From Candidatus Omnitrophota bacterium (lineage in GTDB: Bacteria > Omnitrophota > Gorgyraeia > Pluralincolimonadales > Pluralincolimonadaceae), in assembly GCA_030695925.1 (NCBI GenBank), contig JAUYOH010000120.1, forward strand, positions 1 to 51,186: 51,186 bases of DNA. Reading direction: 5' to 3'. Below the pieces are notes generated by a model. That model saw only the letters and a program-made list of their open reading frames with translations, was not told the DNA's origin and ran no database searches. This document shows, in pieces, positions 35,553 to 43,409 of the stretch. Made by a program: the position numbers and the translations under genes. How positions within the stretch are numbered: the first letter of the stretch is position 1; every line of letters starts with the position of its first letter.

Positions 35553-35849
35553 ATGACGAAGAAGGTTTTTCTTTTAAGCCTGCTTCTTATTTTATTTTCA
35601 ACCGCATTTTTAAAAGAAGCGGCAGCCTATCCTAAGTTCTTAGGTAATAAAGTGGTCTGCCCCGTAAGCGGGGGAGCCTTTAACATAGAACCGGATTCGA
35701 AAAAGGTAAGCTATGAAGGGAAGATTTACTACTTCTGCAGCCCGGACTGCGCAGCCCTGTTTAATGCGGATCAGAAGAAATACTTACAAGTCATCGAAGA
35801 AAAGAAAGGCGTCGAAGAAAAGAAGATACCGGGATGCAAGGGTGAATAA
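35553..35849 (+). CDS. Exported YHS/TRASH-type metal-binding protein
   Basis: ATG 35553 is chosen over the track's GTG 35544 because AAAGGAGG (35537-35544) covers the GTG. The 98-residue product has a signal peptide (VFLLSLLLILFSTAFLKEAAA) and a YHS-like domain: CPVSGGAF, VSYEGKIYYFCSPDC, AALF. These Cys bind metal, usually copper or iron. It is directly behind a Fur box and so predicted to be made in iron limitation. A C-terminal Lys-rich tail ends with PGCKGE. Confidence 0.85.
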   Translation: MTKKVFLLSLLLILFSTAFLKEAAAYPKFLGNKVVCPVSGGAFNIEPDSKKVSYEGKIYYFCSPDCAALFNADQKKYLQVIEEKKGVEEKKIPGCKGE

Positions 35850-35885
35850 TTTTTTTGCGATAACAATGATAATGAAAATCAAAAT
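35850..35885 (+). promoter_or_regulatory. Fur box, copy 2 of a 36-base exact repeat
   Basis: Identical to 35493-35528. The core TGATAATGAAAATCA lies at 35867-35881, 25 bases before the barrel-like gene. Confidence 0.75.
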
Positions 35886-35905
35886 CATAAAAAAGGAGAC
35901 GGAAA

Positions 35906-36625
35906 ATGAGAAGATATTTGTTGCTGTTCTTTAGTTTGATTTTAATGTTTAGCGTTACCTCAAATAGCTATGCCGACAGGAGGAGCTATGTCTGGACCTA
36001 CGAATATAAAACTATGCCTAAAGGGATGGCCGAAGTCGAGTATTATCTGACTACAGAATTGCCGGATACAGGCAAGTCGAAGGTCAATACCTGGAAACAC
36101 CAGTTGGAATTGGAATACGGTATTACGGATCATTGGGATGTAAGCATGTATCAGCAATTTAAGCAATCTAATACAGAGACATCCGATAAGTTTGAATACG
36201 ACGGCTTTAAACTTAGGACCAGATACAGGATCGCGGAAAAAAATAAGCTTCCCGTCGATACCCTGCTATATCTTGAATATATAAGAAATGACAATTTAGA
36301 AAAGCCGAATGTATTGGAAGGCAAGATCGTCTTGGCCAAAGACATAGAAAAATTCAATGTTGCCTACAATCAAATACTCAAACAGGAACTGGACTCTGAT
36401 GGCGTGACCGAGCATGAATACGCGACCGGCATAAGTTATGAATTTTTGCCTTCTTTAAAATTTGGGGTGGAGTCAAAAGGTAATTATTCTAAAGAAAAAT
36501 ATGCCGTCGGGCCCACATTATCGCTTACTACCGACAGATTTTGGGTCTCGGCAGGGGCTGTATTCGGTGCGAATGCTAAAACTGACGATTTACAGACGAG
36601 GATGATTGTCGGGATCCCATTTTAA
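35906..36625 (+). CDS. Fur-controlled outer-membrane barrel-like protein
   Basis: A 239-residue protein with a signal peptide (YLLLFFSLILMFSVTSNSYA) and repeated amphipathic strands such as EVEYYLTTEL, KHQLELEYGI and LSLTTDRFWVSAGAVFGAN, ending in IVGIPF with a terminal Phe, as in outer-membrane beta-barrels. No TonB box or plug domain is seen, so it is not a TonB receptor. Its Fur box suggests a role in iron passage across the outer membrane. AAAAGGAGAC precedes the ATG. Confidence 0.75.
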   Translation: MRRYLLLFFSLILMFSVTSNSYADRRSYVWTYEYKTMPKGMAEVEYYLTTELPDTGKSKVNTWKHQLELEYGITDHWDVSMYQQFKQSNTETSDKFEYDGFKLRTRYRIAEKNKLPVDTLLYLEYIRNDNLEKPNVLEGKIVLAKDIEKFNVAYNQILKQELDSDGVTEHEYATGISYEFLPSLKFGVESKGNYSKEKYAVGPTLSLTTDRFWVSAGAVFGANAKTDDLQTRMIVGIPF

Positions 36626-36646
36626 TGATATAATGCCTCTACTAAA

Positions 36647-37147
36647 ATGATGCGTAAGATAGCTATAGTTGGTTCGCCTAATGTGGGTAAGTCCGTCATG
36701 TTCAATAACCTTACCGGAAGCTATGCCGACGTCTCCAATTATCCCGGGACGACCGTAGAGGTCTCCCGGGGTAAATGCAAGATAGGGGGAGAGGAATTTG
36801 AGGTCATCGACACGCCGGGTATGTACTCTTTCCTGCCGATCTCGGAAGAAGAGAGGGTAGGCCGCTCTATCCTATTGAACGAAAATCCCCGCCTGATTCT
36901 TCACATTATCGACGCGAAAAATCTCGAGAGGATGCTCGTGATGACATTGCAGCTTTTGGAAGCGGGTCTGCCCGTTCTCCTCGTCCTCAATATATTCGAT
37001 GAAGCGGAAAATCTGGGGATCGATATTGACACGGATAAGCTTGGGAAAGAATTAAATATCCCCGTCGTTAAGACAGTCGGTACTACCGGCTCTGGCATGG
37101 ATATCTTGAGAGGCAAAATAGAGGAACATGTTAAAAGATTTTGTTAA
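36647..37147 (+). CDS. feoB1: FeoB GTPase domain as a separate protein
   Basis: A 166-residue G protein. G1 GSPNVGKS, G2 Thr in YPGTTVE, G3 DTPGMYS and G4 NIFD are intact; the G5 region includes VKTVGTTGSG. This corresponds to the N-terminal domain of FeoB, which in most bacteria is one chain with the membrane transporter. The reading frame closes at 37147, 20 bases inside the start of the membrane part. It starts 21 bases after the barrel gene. Confidence 0.9.
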   Translation: MMRKIAIVGSPNVGKSVMFNNLTGSYADVSNYPGTTVEVSRGKCKIGGEEFEVIDTPGMYSFLPISEEERVGRSILLNENPRLILHIIDAKNLERMLVMTLQLLEAGLPVLLVLNIFDEAENLGIDIDTDKLGKELNIPVVKTVGTTGSGMDILRGKIEEHVKRFC

Positions 37148-38585
37148 AAATATCGGTTATGACGATCCTCTAGAGGTATATCTTTCAAAATTAGAGGAGC
37201 TTCTAAAGTCGGAATATAGGATTTCGAAGCGCGCGGTCTCTTTATTGCTACTTCAGGAAGACGAGGAGATATTTGAACTCGTAAAGAATAGCGAAAAAGA
37301 GAGAATCGATGCTATCTCCGATATTGTCCGCGAGGCCAAATCCCATTATTTGCATCCACTTAACTACATTATAAGCGAACGCCGCCAGAAAGAGTCAAGC
37401 CGCATAACCACCTCCGTAATGAGCGTTAAAGAGAGACGCATATTTAACCTCAGGGAGGCCTTAAGCAGGATGATGATGAGCCCCTGGATCGGGGGGCCGA
37501 TACTTCTGGCGGTAATGTATTACGGCCTTTATAAATTCGTGGGGAATTTCGGGGCCGGCGTATTAGTCGATTTTCTGGAAAATACGGTCTTTGGTAAATA
37601 TATCAATCCCTTTATGATTAATGCCGTAAATAGCGCCATCCATTTTAAATTATTGCAGGATCTTTTAGTCGGCGAATACGGCATAATAACATTGGGTGTC
37701 AGGTATTCCGTTGCGATAATCCTCCCTATTGTGGCGACGTTTTTCTTCGCCTTCGCGATAATAGAGGACACGGGTTACCTGCCGCGCCTCGCGATGCTGA
37801 TCGACCAGATTTTTAAGAAGATCGGCCTTTCAGGGAGAGCCGTGATTCCCCTGGTACTCGGGTTGGGATGCAGCACGATGGCGACCATGGTTACCAGGAC
37901 GCTTCCTACCAAGCGCGAACGGATAATCGCTACTTTACTTTTGGCGTTGGCGATACCGTGTTCGGCGCAGATGGGCGTAATACTCGCCCTGCTGGAGAAC
38001 AAACCCTTAGGACTTGTCATATGGCTGTCGGTGATAATAGGCGTATTTCTTTTTATTGGTTATTTGGCGTCGAAGATAATGCCGGGGGAGCTGCCGAGTT
38101 TTTATATGGAGATACCGCCCCTGAGGCTGCCGCAGCTGTCTAATATATTGCGCAAGACCTGGAGCAGGCTTAAATGGTATTTCCTTGAGGTGCTGCCCCT
38201 GTTTATCTTCGCCAGTATATTCATCTGGATCGGACAGATAACCGGCGTCTTCGGCCTGCTGGTCAGGATGTTGGAATACCCGGTCCGCTGGATCGGCCTG
38301 CCTTCCGAAGCTTCTGTCGCATTCCTGTTCGGTTTCTTTCGAAGAGATTACGGCGCCGCCGGTTTATACGATCTAAAGAGCGCCGGATTATTAAGCGGAA
38401 ATCAGCTGGTCATCGCCTGCGTGACCATCACCTTGTTTCTACCTTGCATTGCGCAGCTATTGATGAATATCAAGGAACGCGGCATGCGTATGGGTATCGC
38501 GATGTCGGTATTCATCTTATTTTTCTCGTTTAGTATCGGTTATTTAGTGAATATGGCCTTGACACTCTTTAACATTCATCTATAA
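37128..38585 (+). CDS. feoB2: FeoB membrane transporter domain as a separate protein
   Basis: A 485-residue protein with a helical GDI-like start (~1-100) and about eight to ten membrane helices. The two gate regions are visible: GLGCSTMATMVTRTLPTKRE with the conserved Cys, and EVLPLFIFASIFIWIGQITG. It imports ferrous iron together with the GTPase upstream. GAGG lies four bases before ATG 37128, inside the end of feoB1, which argues for a real separate start rather than a sequencing frameshift. Confidence 0.92.
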   Translation: MLKDFVKNIGYDDPLEVYLSKLEELLKSEYRISKRAVSLLLLQEDEEIFELVKNSEKERIDAISDIVREAKSHYLHPLNYIISERRQKESSRITTSVMSVKERRIFNLREALSRMMMSPWIGGPILLAVMYYGLYKFVGNFGAGVLVDFLENTVFGKYINPFMINAVNSAIHFKLLQDLLVGEYGIITLGVRYSVAIILPIVATFFFAFAIIEDTGYLPRLAMLIDQIFKKIGLSGRAVIPLVLGLGCSTMATMVTRTLPTKRERIIATLLLALAIPCSAQMGVILALLENKPLGLVIWLSVIIGVFLFIGYLASKIMPGELPSFYMEIPPLRLPQLSNILRKTWSRLKWYFLEVLPLFIFASIFIWIGQITGVFGLLVRMLEYPVRWIGLPSEASVAFLFGFFRRDYGAAGLYDLKSAGLLSGNQLVIACVTITLFLPCIAQLLMNIKERGMRMGIAMSVFILFFSFSIGYLVNMALTLFNIHL

Positions 38586-38606
38586 TGAAATTAAGACGAG
38601 GTTAAT

Positions 38607-39245
38607 ATGTTATCCGAACAAGCTGAAGAGATACTGGAAGCCCTTTGGATTAAGATGGAAGAGGGCAAGAAATCGCTTGATCTTGGCGCATGCCGCGATG
38701 AACCGGCGTGTGAAGCGTTGTCTAAATTGGGATTTATTCGTATAGATAAAGATCATGTTCATTTATTAGAAAAAGGCAAATCAGAGGCTATGGCATGTGT
38801 ACGCCGGCATCGGCTCGCTGAGAGATTACTGGTGGATGTTCTGGATATAAAGAAGAAGATGATAGATGAGGTCAGCTGCAAGTTTGAACATCTTCTTCAT
38901 AGGGGATTGGAAGACAATGTCTGCAGCCTTTTGGGGCATCCTAAGGCATGCCCGCATGGTAAACCCATTCCGCCCGGAAGATGCTGCGCGGAGAAAAAGA
39001 CCAAAAAATTATCGAGGATCATCGCCCCCCTGTCCGAACTCGAAGTAAAAGATAAGGGCCAGATCGGCTATCTTCAGGCCAAAGATTCAAACCAGATGCA
39101 GAAACTTTTAAGTATAGGGGCAATACCCGGCGTATCAATAGTCCTCCTCCAGAAATTTCCTTCCTATGTCTTTCAAATAGGGCACAGCCAGTTTGCCATA
39201 GATGAAGATCTAGCTCAGAGAATATACGTAAGGCTCTCGAAATAA
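38607..39245 (+). CDS. DtxR-like regulator fused to FeoA domain
   Basis: A 212-residue protein. Residues ~1-70 look like a reduced winged helix; ~60-130 match the DtxR/MntR dimerisation region, with HRLAERLLVDVL, SCKFEHLL and GHPKACPHGKPIP. The C-terminal ~75 residues form an SH3-like FeoA domain (LLSIGAIPGVSIVLLQKFP). The DNA-recognition helix of the winged helix seems short, so it may act more as an iron-sensing FeoA-type partner of FeoB than as a repressor. It sits 21 bases after feoB2. The locus thus combines Fur and DtxR-type proteins. Confidence 0.85.
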   Translation: MLSEQAEEILEALWIKMEEGKKSLDLGACRDEPACEALSKLGFIRIDKDHVHLLEKGKSEAMACVRRHRLAERLLVDVLDIKKKMIDEVSCKFEHLLHRGLEDNVCSLLGHPKACPHGKPIPPGRCCAEKKTKKLSRIIAPLSELEVKDKGQIGYLQAKDSNQMQKLLSIGAIPGVSIVLLQKFPSYVFQIGHSQFAIDEDLAQRIYVRLSK

Positions 39246-39258
39246 TCTCCCCTTGTAA

Positions 39259-39290
39259 TTGTAAACCAAATATATTAAAATAGTTTACAA
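39259..39290 (+). promoter_or_regulatory. BirA-type operator upstream of bioB
   Basis: TTGTAAAC, 16 bases, GTTTACAA: a perfect 8-base inverted repeat that matches the biotin repressor operator. The AT-rich spacer contains TATATTAAAAT and could hold the -10. It predicts repression of the whole bio operon by biotin-loaded BirA. birA is not in the window. Confidence 0.85.
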
Positions 39291-39305
39291 AGAGAGACAT
39301 TCGTT

Positions 39306-40223
39306 ATGTCAAGGCAAGAGATAGAAATGCTCTTGGGATTGCCGTTGCCCGAACTTATCTCTATGGCGGATAAGGTAAGGCAGGAAGCGGTAGGCTCGAG
39401 ATTGGAATTATGCAGCATATTGAACGCCAAATCCGGCCTCTGTAATCAGGATTGCAAGTTTTGCGCGCAGTCCGCCCGCCATCAGACCGGAGCGTCCGTT
39501 TATCCGTTCAAGGCAAAAGAGGAGATATTGGAAGCGGCCAAGCGCGCCAAAGATATAGGAGCCGAGAGATTTGATATAGTCACCAGCGGAGAAGCCCTCT
39601 CCAAAGAAGAATTAGGCAAAGCCTGCGACGCCATCGCGGAGGTGACATCCAAAATCGGCATCAAGATGTGCGCTTCATTGGGCAGTTTGGATGAAGGGGC
39701 TTTTATCTCACTAAAACAAGCCGGCCTTTCCCGTTATCACCACAACATCGAGACCTCACCCGATTATTTTCCGCGTATTGTTACTACTCATACATTTCAG
39801 GATAGGATAAGGACTATCAAGGCCGCCAAAAGGGCGGGGCTTGAAGTCTGTAGCGGAGGCATAATCGGTATGGGCGAAACTTTGGAAGACAGGGTCGAGA
39901 TGGCAATTTGCCTGAAGGAATTGGATGTGGATTCGGTGCCTATAAATGTGTTGGTCCCCATAAAAGGCACTCCGCTGGAAACACGGGAGACTCTTTCCTG
40001 CCATGAGGCGATAAGGACGATAGCCATCTTCAGGATTATCTTAAAGGATAAGATCATCAAGATAGCGGCAGGCAGGGAATCTGTGCTCAAGGATTTTCAG
40101 GCCATGGCATTTATGGCCGGCGCAAACGGGATGATTATCGGCGGATACCTCACGATCAAAGGAAGAGAAGTAAATGAGGACCGGAAGTTGATAGAAGAGA
40201 TAGAAAAATTATGGCAGAAATAG
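39306..40223 (+). CDS. bioB: Biotin synthase BioB
   Basis: A 305-residue radical SAM enzyme that inserts sulfur into dethiobiotin. The CxxxCxxC motif is C46, C50, C53 in GLCNQDCKFCAQS; YHHNIETSP and ICSGGIIGMGE-like VCSGGIIGMGET are BioB signatures. It opens a six-gene operon behind the BirA-type operator and overlaps bioF by 13 bases. Confidence 0.96.
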   Translation: MSRQEIEMLLGLPLPELISMADKVRQEAVGSRLELCSILNAKSGLCNQDCKFCAQSARHQTGASVYPFKAKEEILEAAKRAKDIGAERFDIVTSGEALSKEELGKACDAIAEVTSKIGIKMCASLGSLDEGAFISLKQAGLSRYHHNIETSPDYFPRIVTTHTFQDRIRTIKAAKRAGLEVCSGGIIGMGETLEDRVEMAICLKELDVDSVPINVLVPIKGTPLETRETLSCHEAIRTIAIFRIILKDKIIKIAAGRESVLKDFQAMAFMAGANGMIIGGYLTIKGREVNEDRKLIEEIEKLWQK

Positions 40224-41353
40224 AAGAGTTTTTAAAAATAAGAGAGCGGGAAGGCCTGTTAAGGACTTTAAAGCCTGTCTCTTGGCGTGACAAAGGCAGG
40301 ATCCGCGTTAACAAAAAAGAATATATTGATTTCTCCTCAAACGATTACCTCGGCTTATCGGGACATCCTAAACTCGCAGAAGAAGCCAAAAAAGCTATGG
40401 AGAAATTCGGCACGGCCGCTTGCGCCTCACGGCTTATGAGCGGCGACCTTGAGTTGCATCATCGGCTGGAAGAGAGAATAGCGCGATTCAAGAATAAGGA
40501 AGCGGCCCTCTTCTTTAATTCCGGTTATCAGGCGAATGTGGGCATCATAAGCTCGCTTTACGGAAAGGGCGATTGCATATTCCTCGATCGTTTAAGCCAC
40601 GCCAGTATTATCGACGGCGTACTACTCTCAGGGGCTAAATTTTTCCGTTTTAAACACAACAATCTCGAAGATCTCGATTCGTTACTTAAGAAAGAAAGAG
40701 GCAGGTTCAATAAAGCCCTTATAATCACCGAGACGATATTTAGTATGGACGGCGATAGGCCCCCCTTAAGAGAATTAGTGCGCCTAAAGGAAAGGCATAA
40801 TTGTGAAATTTTTGTCGATGAGGCCCATGCCACGGGTATATTCGGCAAAAACGGCGGCGGGGTAGTCGAGGAGGAAGGCCTCGAGGAAAAGATAGATTTT
40901 ATTATGGGGACTTTCAGCAAGGCATTGGCGGGTTTCGGCGCTTATCTTGCGACGTCCAAGAAGGCGGTCGAATATCTGGTCAATACCTGCAGAAGTTTTA
41001 TATATTCTACAGCGTTACCCCCCGTAATAATCGCCTGTAATCTGGTAAGTTTGGATTTAGTGGAAAAAGAGCCTTACCGGAGAGATGAGCTCTTAGAGCA
41101 GGCACGGTATTTTCGCGACGGCTTGAAGGCCGAGGGGTTTGAGGTAAGAGGCCAGTCGCAGATAATCCCCGTGATCATAGGCGATAACGCGAAGACATTG
41201 GATACCGCAAAAAGGTTGCAGGAAAAGGGATACTGGGTATTGCCCATAAGGCCGCCTACAGTTCCGGAGGGGGAATCGCGTTTAAGGTTTTCACTGACTT
41301 TCCATCATAGTAAAGAAATTTTGGGAAAACTTATAGATGATATCAGGATTTAA
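40211..41353 (+). CDS. bioF: 8-amino-7-oxononanoate synthase BioF
   Basis: A 380-residue PLP enzyme of the alpha-oxoamine synthase family that joins pimeloyl-ACP and alanine. SNDYLGL, FNSGYQAN, DEAHATGIFG and the PLP-Lys site GTFSKALAGFGAY are present. It overlaps bioB and the following hydrolase gene, so translation is coupled. Confidence 0.95.
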   Translation: MAEIEEFLKIREREGLLRTLKPVSWRDKGRIRVNKKEYIDFSSNDYLGLSGHPKLAEEAKKAMEKFGTAACASRLMSGDLELHHRLEERIARFKNKEAALFFNSGYQANVGIISSLYGKGDCIFLDRLSHASIIDGVLLSGAKFFRFKHNNLEDLDSLLKKERGRFNKALIITETIFSMDGDRPPLRELVRLKERHNCEIFVDEAHATGIFGKNGGGVVEEEGLEEKIDFIMGTFSKALAGFGAYLATSKKAVEYLVNTCRSFIYSTALPPVIIACNLVSLDLVEKEPYRRDELLEQARYFRDGLKAEGFEVRGQSQIIPVIIGDNAKTLDTAKRLQEKGYWVLPIRPPTVPEGESRLRFSLTFHHSKEILGKLIDDIRI

Positions 41354-41951
41354 GGATACTGTTATCTTGATCCCGGGATGGGCAACGGATTGCAGGATAT
41401 TTAAAGCCGTAGAATCATCGAAGATATTCAAGAGGAAATCCGCGGACAAAATCTCTCTATTAGGCTGGTCTTTGGGAGGATTTATGGCGGCTGAGTTCGC
41501 CTCTAAGTATCCCGATACGATAGGCGAACTTATCCTGGTAAGTATACGAACAAGATATGACCCCGCAAGACTGGCAGATATAAAACGGCTTCTTGTGAAG
41601 GATAAGAAAGCCTATCTCTATAAGTTTTATCTCGAGTCTTTCTCCGAGGAAGATAAAGAGGGCCTGGCCTGGTTTAAGAAAAATTTGCTGAAGAGCTATC
41701 TTCAAGATATGAAGACAGAAGATTTGATACGCGGCCTGGATTACCTATCGCAGGCATCTATAGACCCCGAAAGATTGAGACGGGTGGAGAGGATAAGGAT
41801 CTTTCACGGCACAGAAGATACGATAGCGCCGTTGGGAGAAGCCGAGGAGATAGGATCGCGGCTGCCGCAGGCAAAGTTTATACGGATAACCGGCGCCGGA
41901 CACTGCCCATTCTTGAAGCGCGATTTCAGGGAGACATTTTGTAATGGATAA
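41337..41951 (+). CDS. Alpha/beta hydrolase, BioH/BioG-type esterase
   Basis: A 204-residue alpha/beta hydrolase, short for the family. The nucleophile elbow is GWSLGG, the acid is in FHGTEDTIAP and the His in GAGHCPF. Its place between bioF and bioC, with overlaps on both sides (17 and 8 bases), makes it the probable pimeloyl-ACP methyl ester esterase, whatever its subfamily name (BioH, BioG or another). Confidence 0.85.
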   Translation: MISGFKDTVILIPGWATDCRIFKAVESSKIFKRKSADKISLLGWSLGGFMAAEFASKYPDTIGELILVSIRTRYDPARLADIKRLLVKDKKAYLYKFYLESFSEEDKEGLAWFKKNLLKSYLQDMKTEDLIRGLDYLSQASIDPERLRRVERIRIFHGTEDTIAPLGEAEEIGSRLPQAKFIRITGAGHCPFLKRDFRETFCNG

Positions 41952-42723
41952 GGCCTATCCTGTGGATAAAGAAACAATAATAAGAAATTTCTCAAAATAT
42001 GCATCCACTTACGATAAATACGCGGATATACAGAAATGCGCGGCCTCAGAGCTTCTAGGGTTAATGAGAGAAGACGGCTTCCGCCGGATCCTCGAGATAG
42101 GCTGCGGCACCGGGAATTACACCCTACTTTTAAGAGAGAGGTTCAAAAACGCCAGCCTTAAAGCCATAGATATATCCGGGAAGATGATCGACGTTGCTTC
42201 TGAGAAATTAAAAGACAAGAGTATCGAATTTATCGTAGCCGACGCCGAGACGGTCGATATCAGAGAAGATTTCGATTGCATAACCTCAAACGCCTCTTTT
42301 CAGTGGTTTAGTGATTTAGGCAAAACAATAAAGAAATACAGTGCCGCCATTAAGAAAGGCGGCATAATCTTATTTTCCGTATTCGGTCCGGCTACGTTTC
42401 GGGAGTTGAACGCTTCCTTAAGGGATGTTTTTAAGGAGGCATCTACGGTCACTGATAATTTTATGGGTAAAAAAGAACTTATAAAACTCCTCGAAGAAAA
42501 TTTTAAAAAAGTGCGGATAAAGGAAGCCTTCTATGAAGAATCATTTCCGTGCCTTAAGGATTTGTTGCATAAAATAAAATTTTCAGGAATAAGAGGCAAT
42601 GGCATGAATGGCGGCACTATTTTTACGCCGCGTGCCTTGAGGGGATTAGAGAAAGTTTATTTGAATAAGTTCAAGCGCATCAGCGCCACCTACCAAGTCT
42701 TCTATTGCGAGGGCCGGCGATGA
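41944..42723 (+). CDS. bioC: Malonyl-ACP O-methyltransferase BioC
   Basis: A 259-residue SAM-dependent methyltransferase. Motif I is LEIGCGTGNYT; SNASFQWFSD and the general length match BioC, which methylates malonyl-ACP to start pimelate synthesis. It overlaps bioD by four bases (ATGA). Confidence 0.92.
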   Translation: MDKAYPVDKETIIRNFSKYASTYDKYADIQKCAASELLGLMREDGFRRILEIGCGTGNYTLLLRERFKNASLKAIDISGKMIDVASEKLKDKSIEFIVADAETVDIREDFDCITSNASFQWFSDLGKTIKKYSAAIKKGGIILFSVFGPATFRELNASLRDVFKEASTVTDNFMGKKELIKLLEENFKKVRIKEAFYEESFPCLKDLLHKIKFSGIRGNGMNGGTIFTPRALRGLEKVYLNKFKRISATYQVFYCEGRR

Positions 42724-43409
42724 AGGCGGTATTTATCGTCGGAACGGATACAGGAGTAGGAAAGACAGTCATTACGGGCTGCTTGGCAAGGCATCTTTTT
42801 GAAAAAGGGTATAGCGTCATCACCCAGAAATGGATACAGACTGGCTGTGATTCGTTTTCCCATTCGGATGTCGCCACACACCTTAAGATCATGGGCCGTA
42901 AGGCGACGGCGATAAAGGAACACCAGCCTTATGCGGTGCCGTATATCTTTAAACCGGCATGCTCTCCGCATTTGGCAAGTAAAATAGAAGACAGGAGGAT
43001 ATCCGCCGATAAGATAATTAAAAGTTTTAATTTTTTATCGAGACACTTTGATCTTGTAATAATCGAGGGGGTGGGAGGTGTCCTCGTCCCTTTCACGGAT
43101 AAGCGTTTGGTGATAGATATAGTCAAGGAAGTGGATTTGCCGGTGGTAATTGTGGCAGGCAACAAATTAGGCGCCATCAATCATACCCTCTTGACTATCG
43201 AGGCGTTAAGGGCAAGAAAGATCAGAATCGTGGGCCTCGTTTTTAATAATCTCAGGAAAGAAGACAAGCGGATTCTTAAGGACAATCCCCGCATAATAGG
43301 GGCGTTAAGCGGTCAAGAGATTTTTGGAACATTATCATGGGAACCGAGTCATAAGAAATTATATAAGAGGTTCGCGCCTATAGGAGAAAGGATATTCAAG
43401 CGGCTCTAA
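42720..43409 (+). CDS. bioD: Dethiobiotin synthetase BioD
   Basis: The start is ATG 42720 (ATGA overlap with bioC); the track's TTG 42705 lies further in. The 229-residue ATP-dependent enzyme has Walker A GTDTGVGKT at its N-terminus and the EGVGGVLVP loop. It closes the ureido ring of dethiobiotin using CO2. One-base overlap with bioA. Confidence 0.95.
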   Translation: MKAVFIVGTDTGVGKTVITGCLARHLFEKGYSVITQKWIQTGCDSFSHSDVATHLKIMGRKATAIKEHQPYAVPYIFKPACSPHLASKIEDRRISADKIIKSFNFLSRHFDLVIIEGVGGVLVPFTDKRLVIDIVKEVDLPVVIVAGNKLGAINHTLLTIEALRARKIRIVGLVFNNLRKEDKRILKDNPRIIGALSGQEIFGTLSWEPSHKKLYKRFAPIGERIFKRL

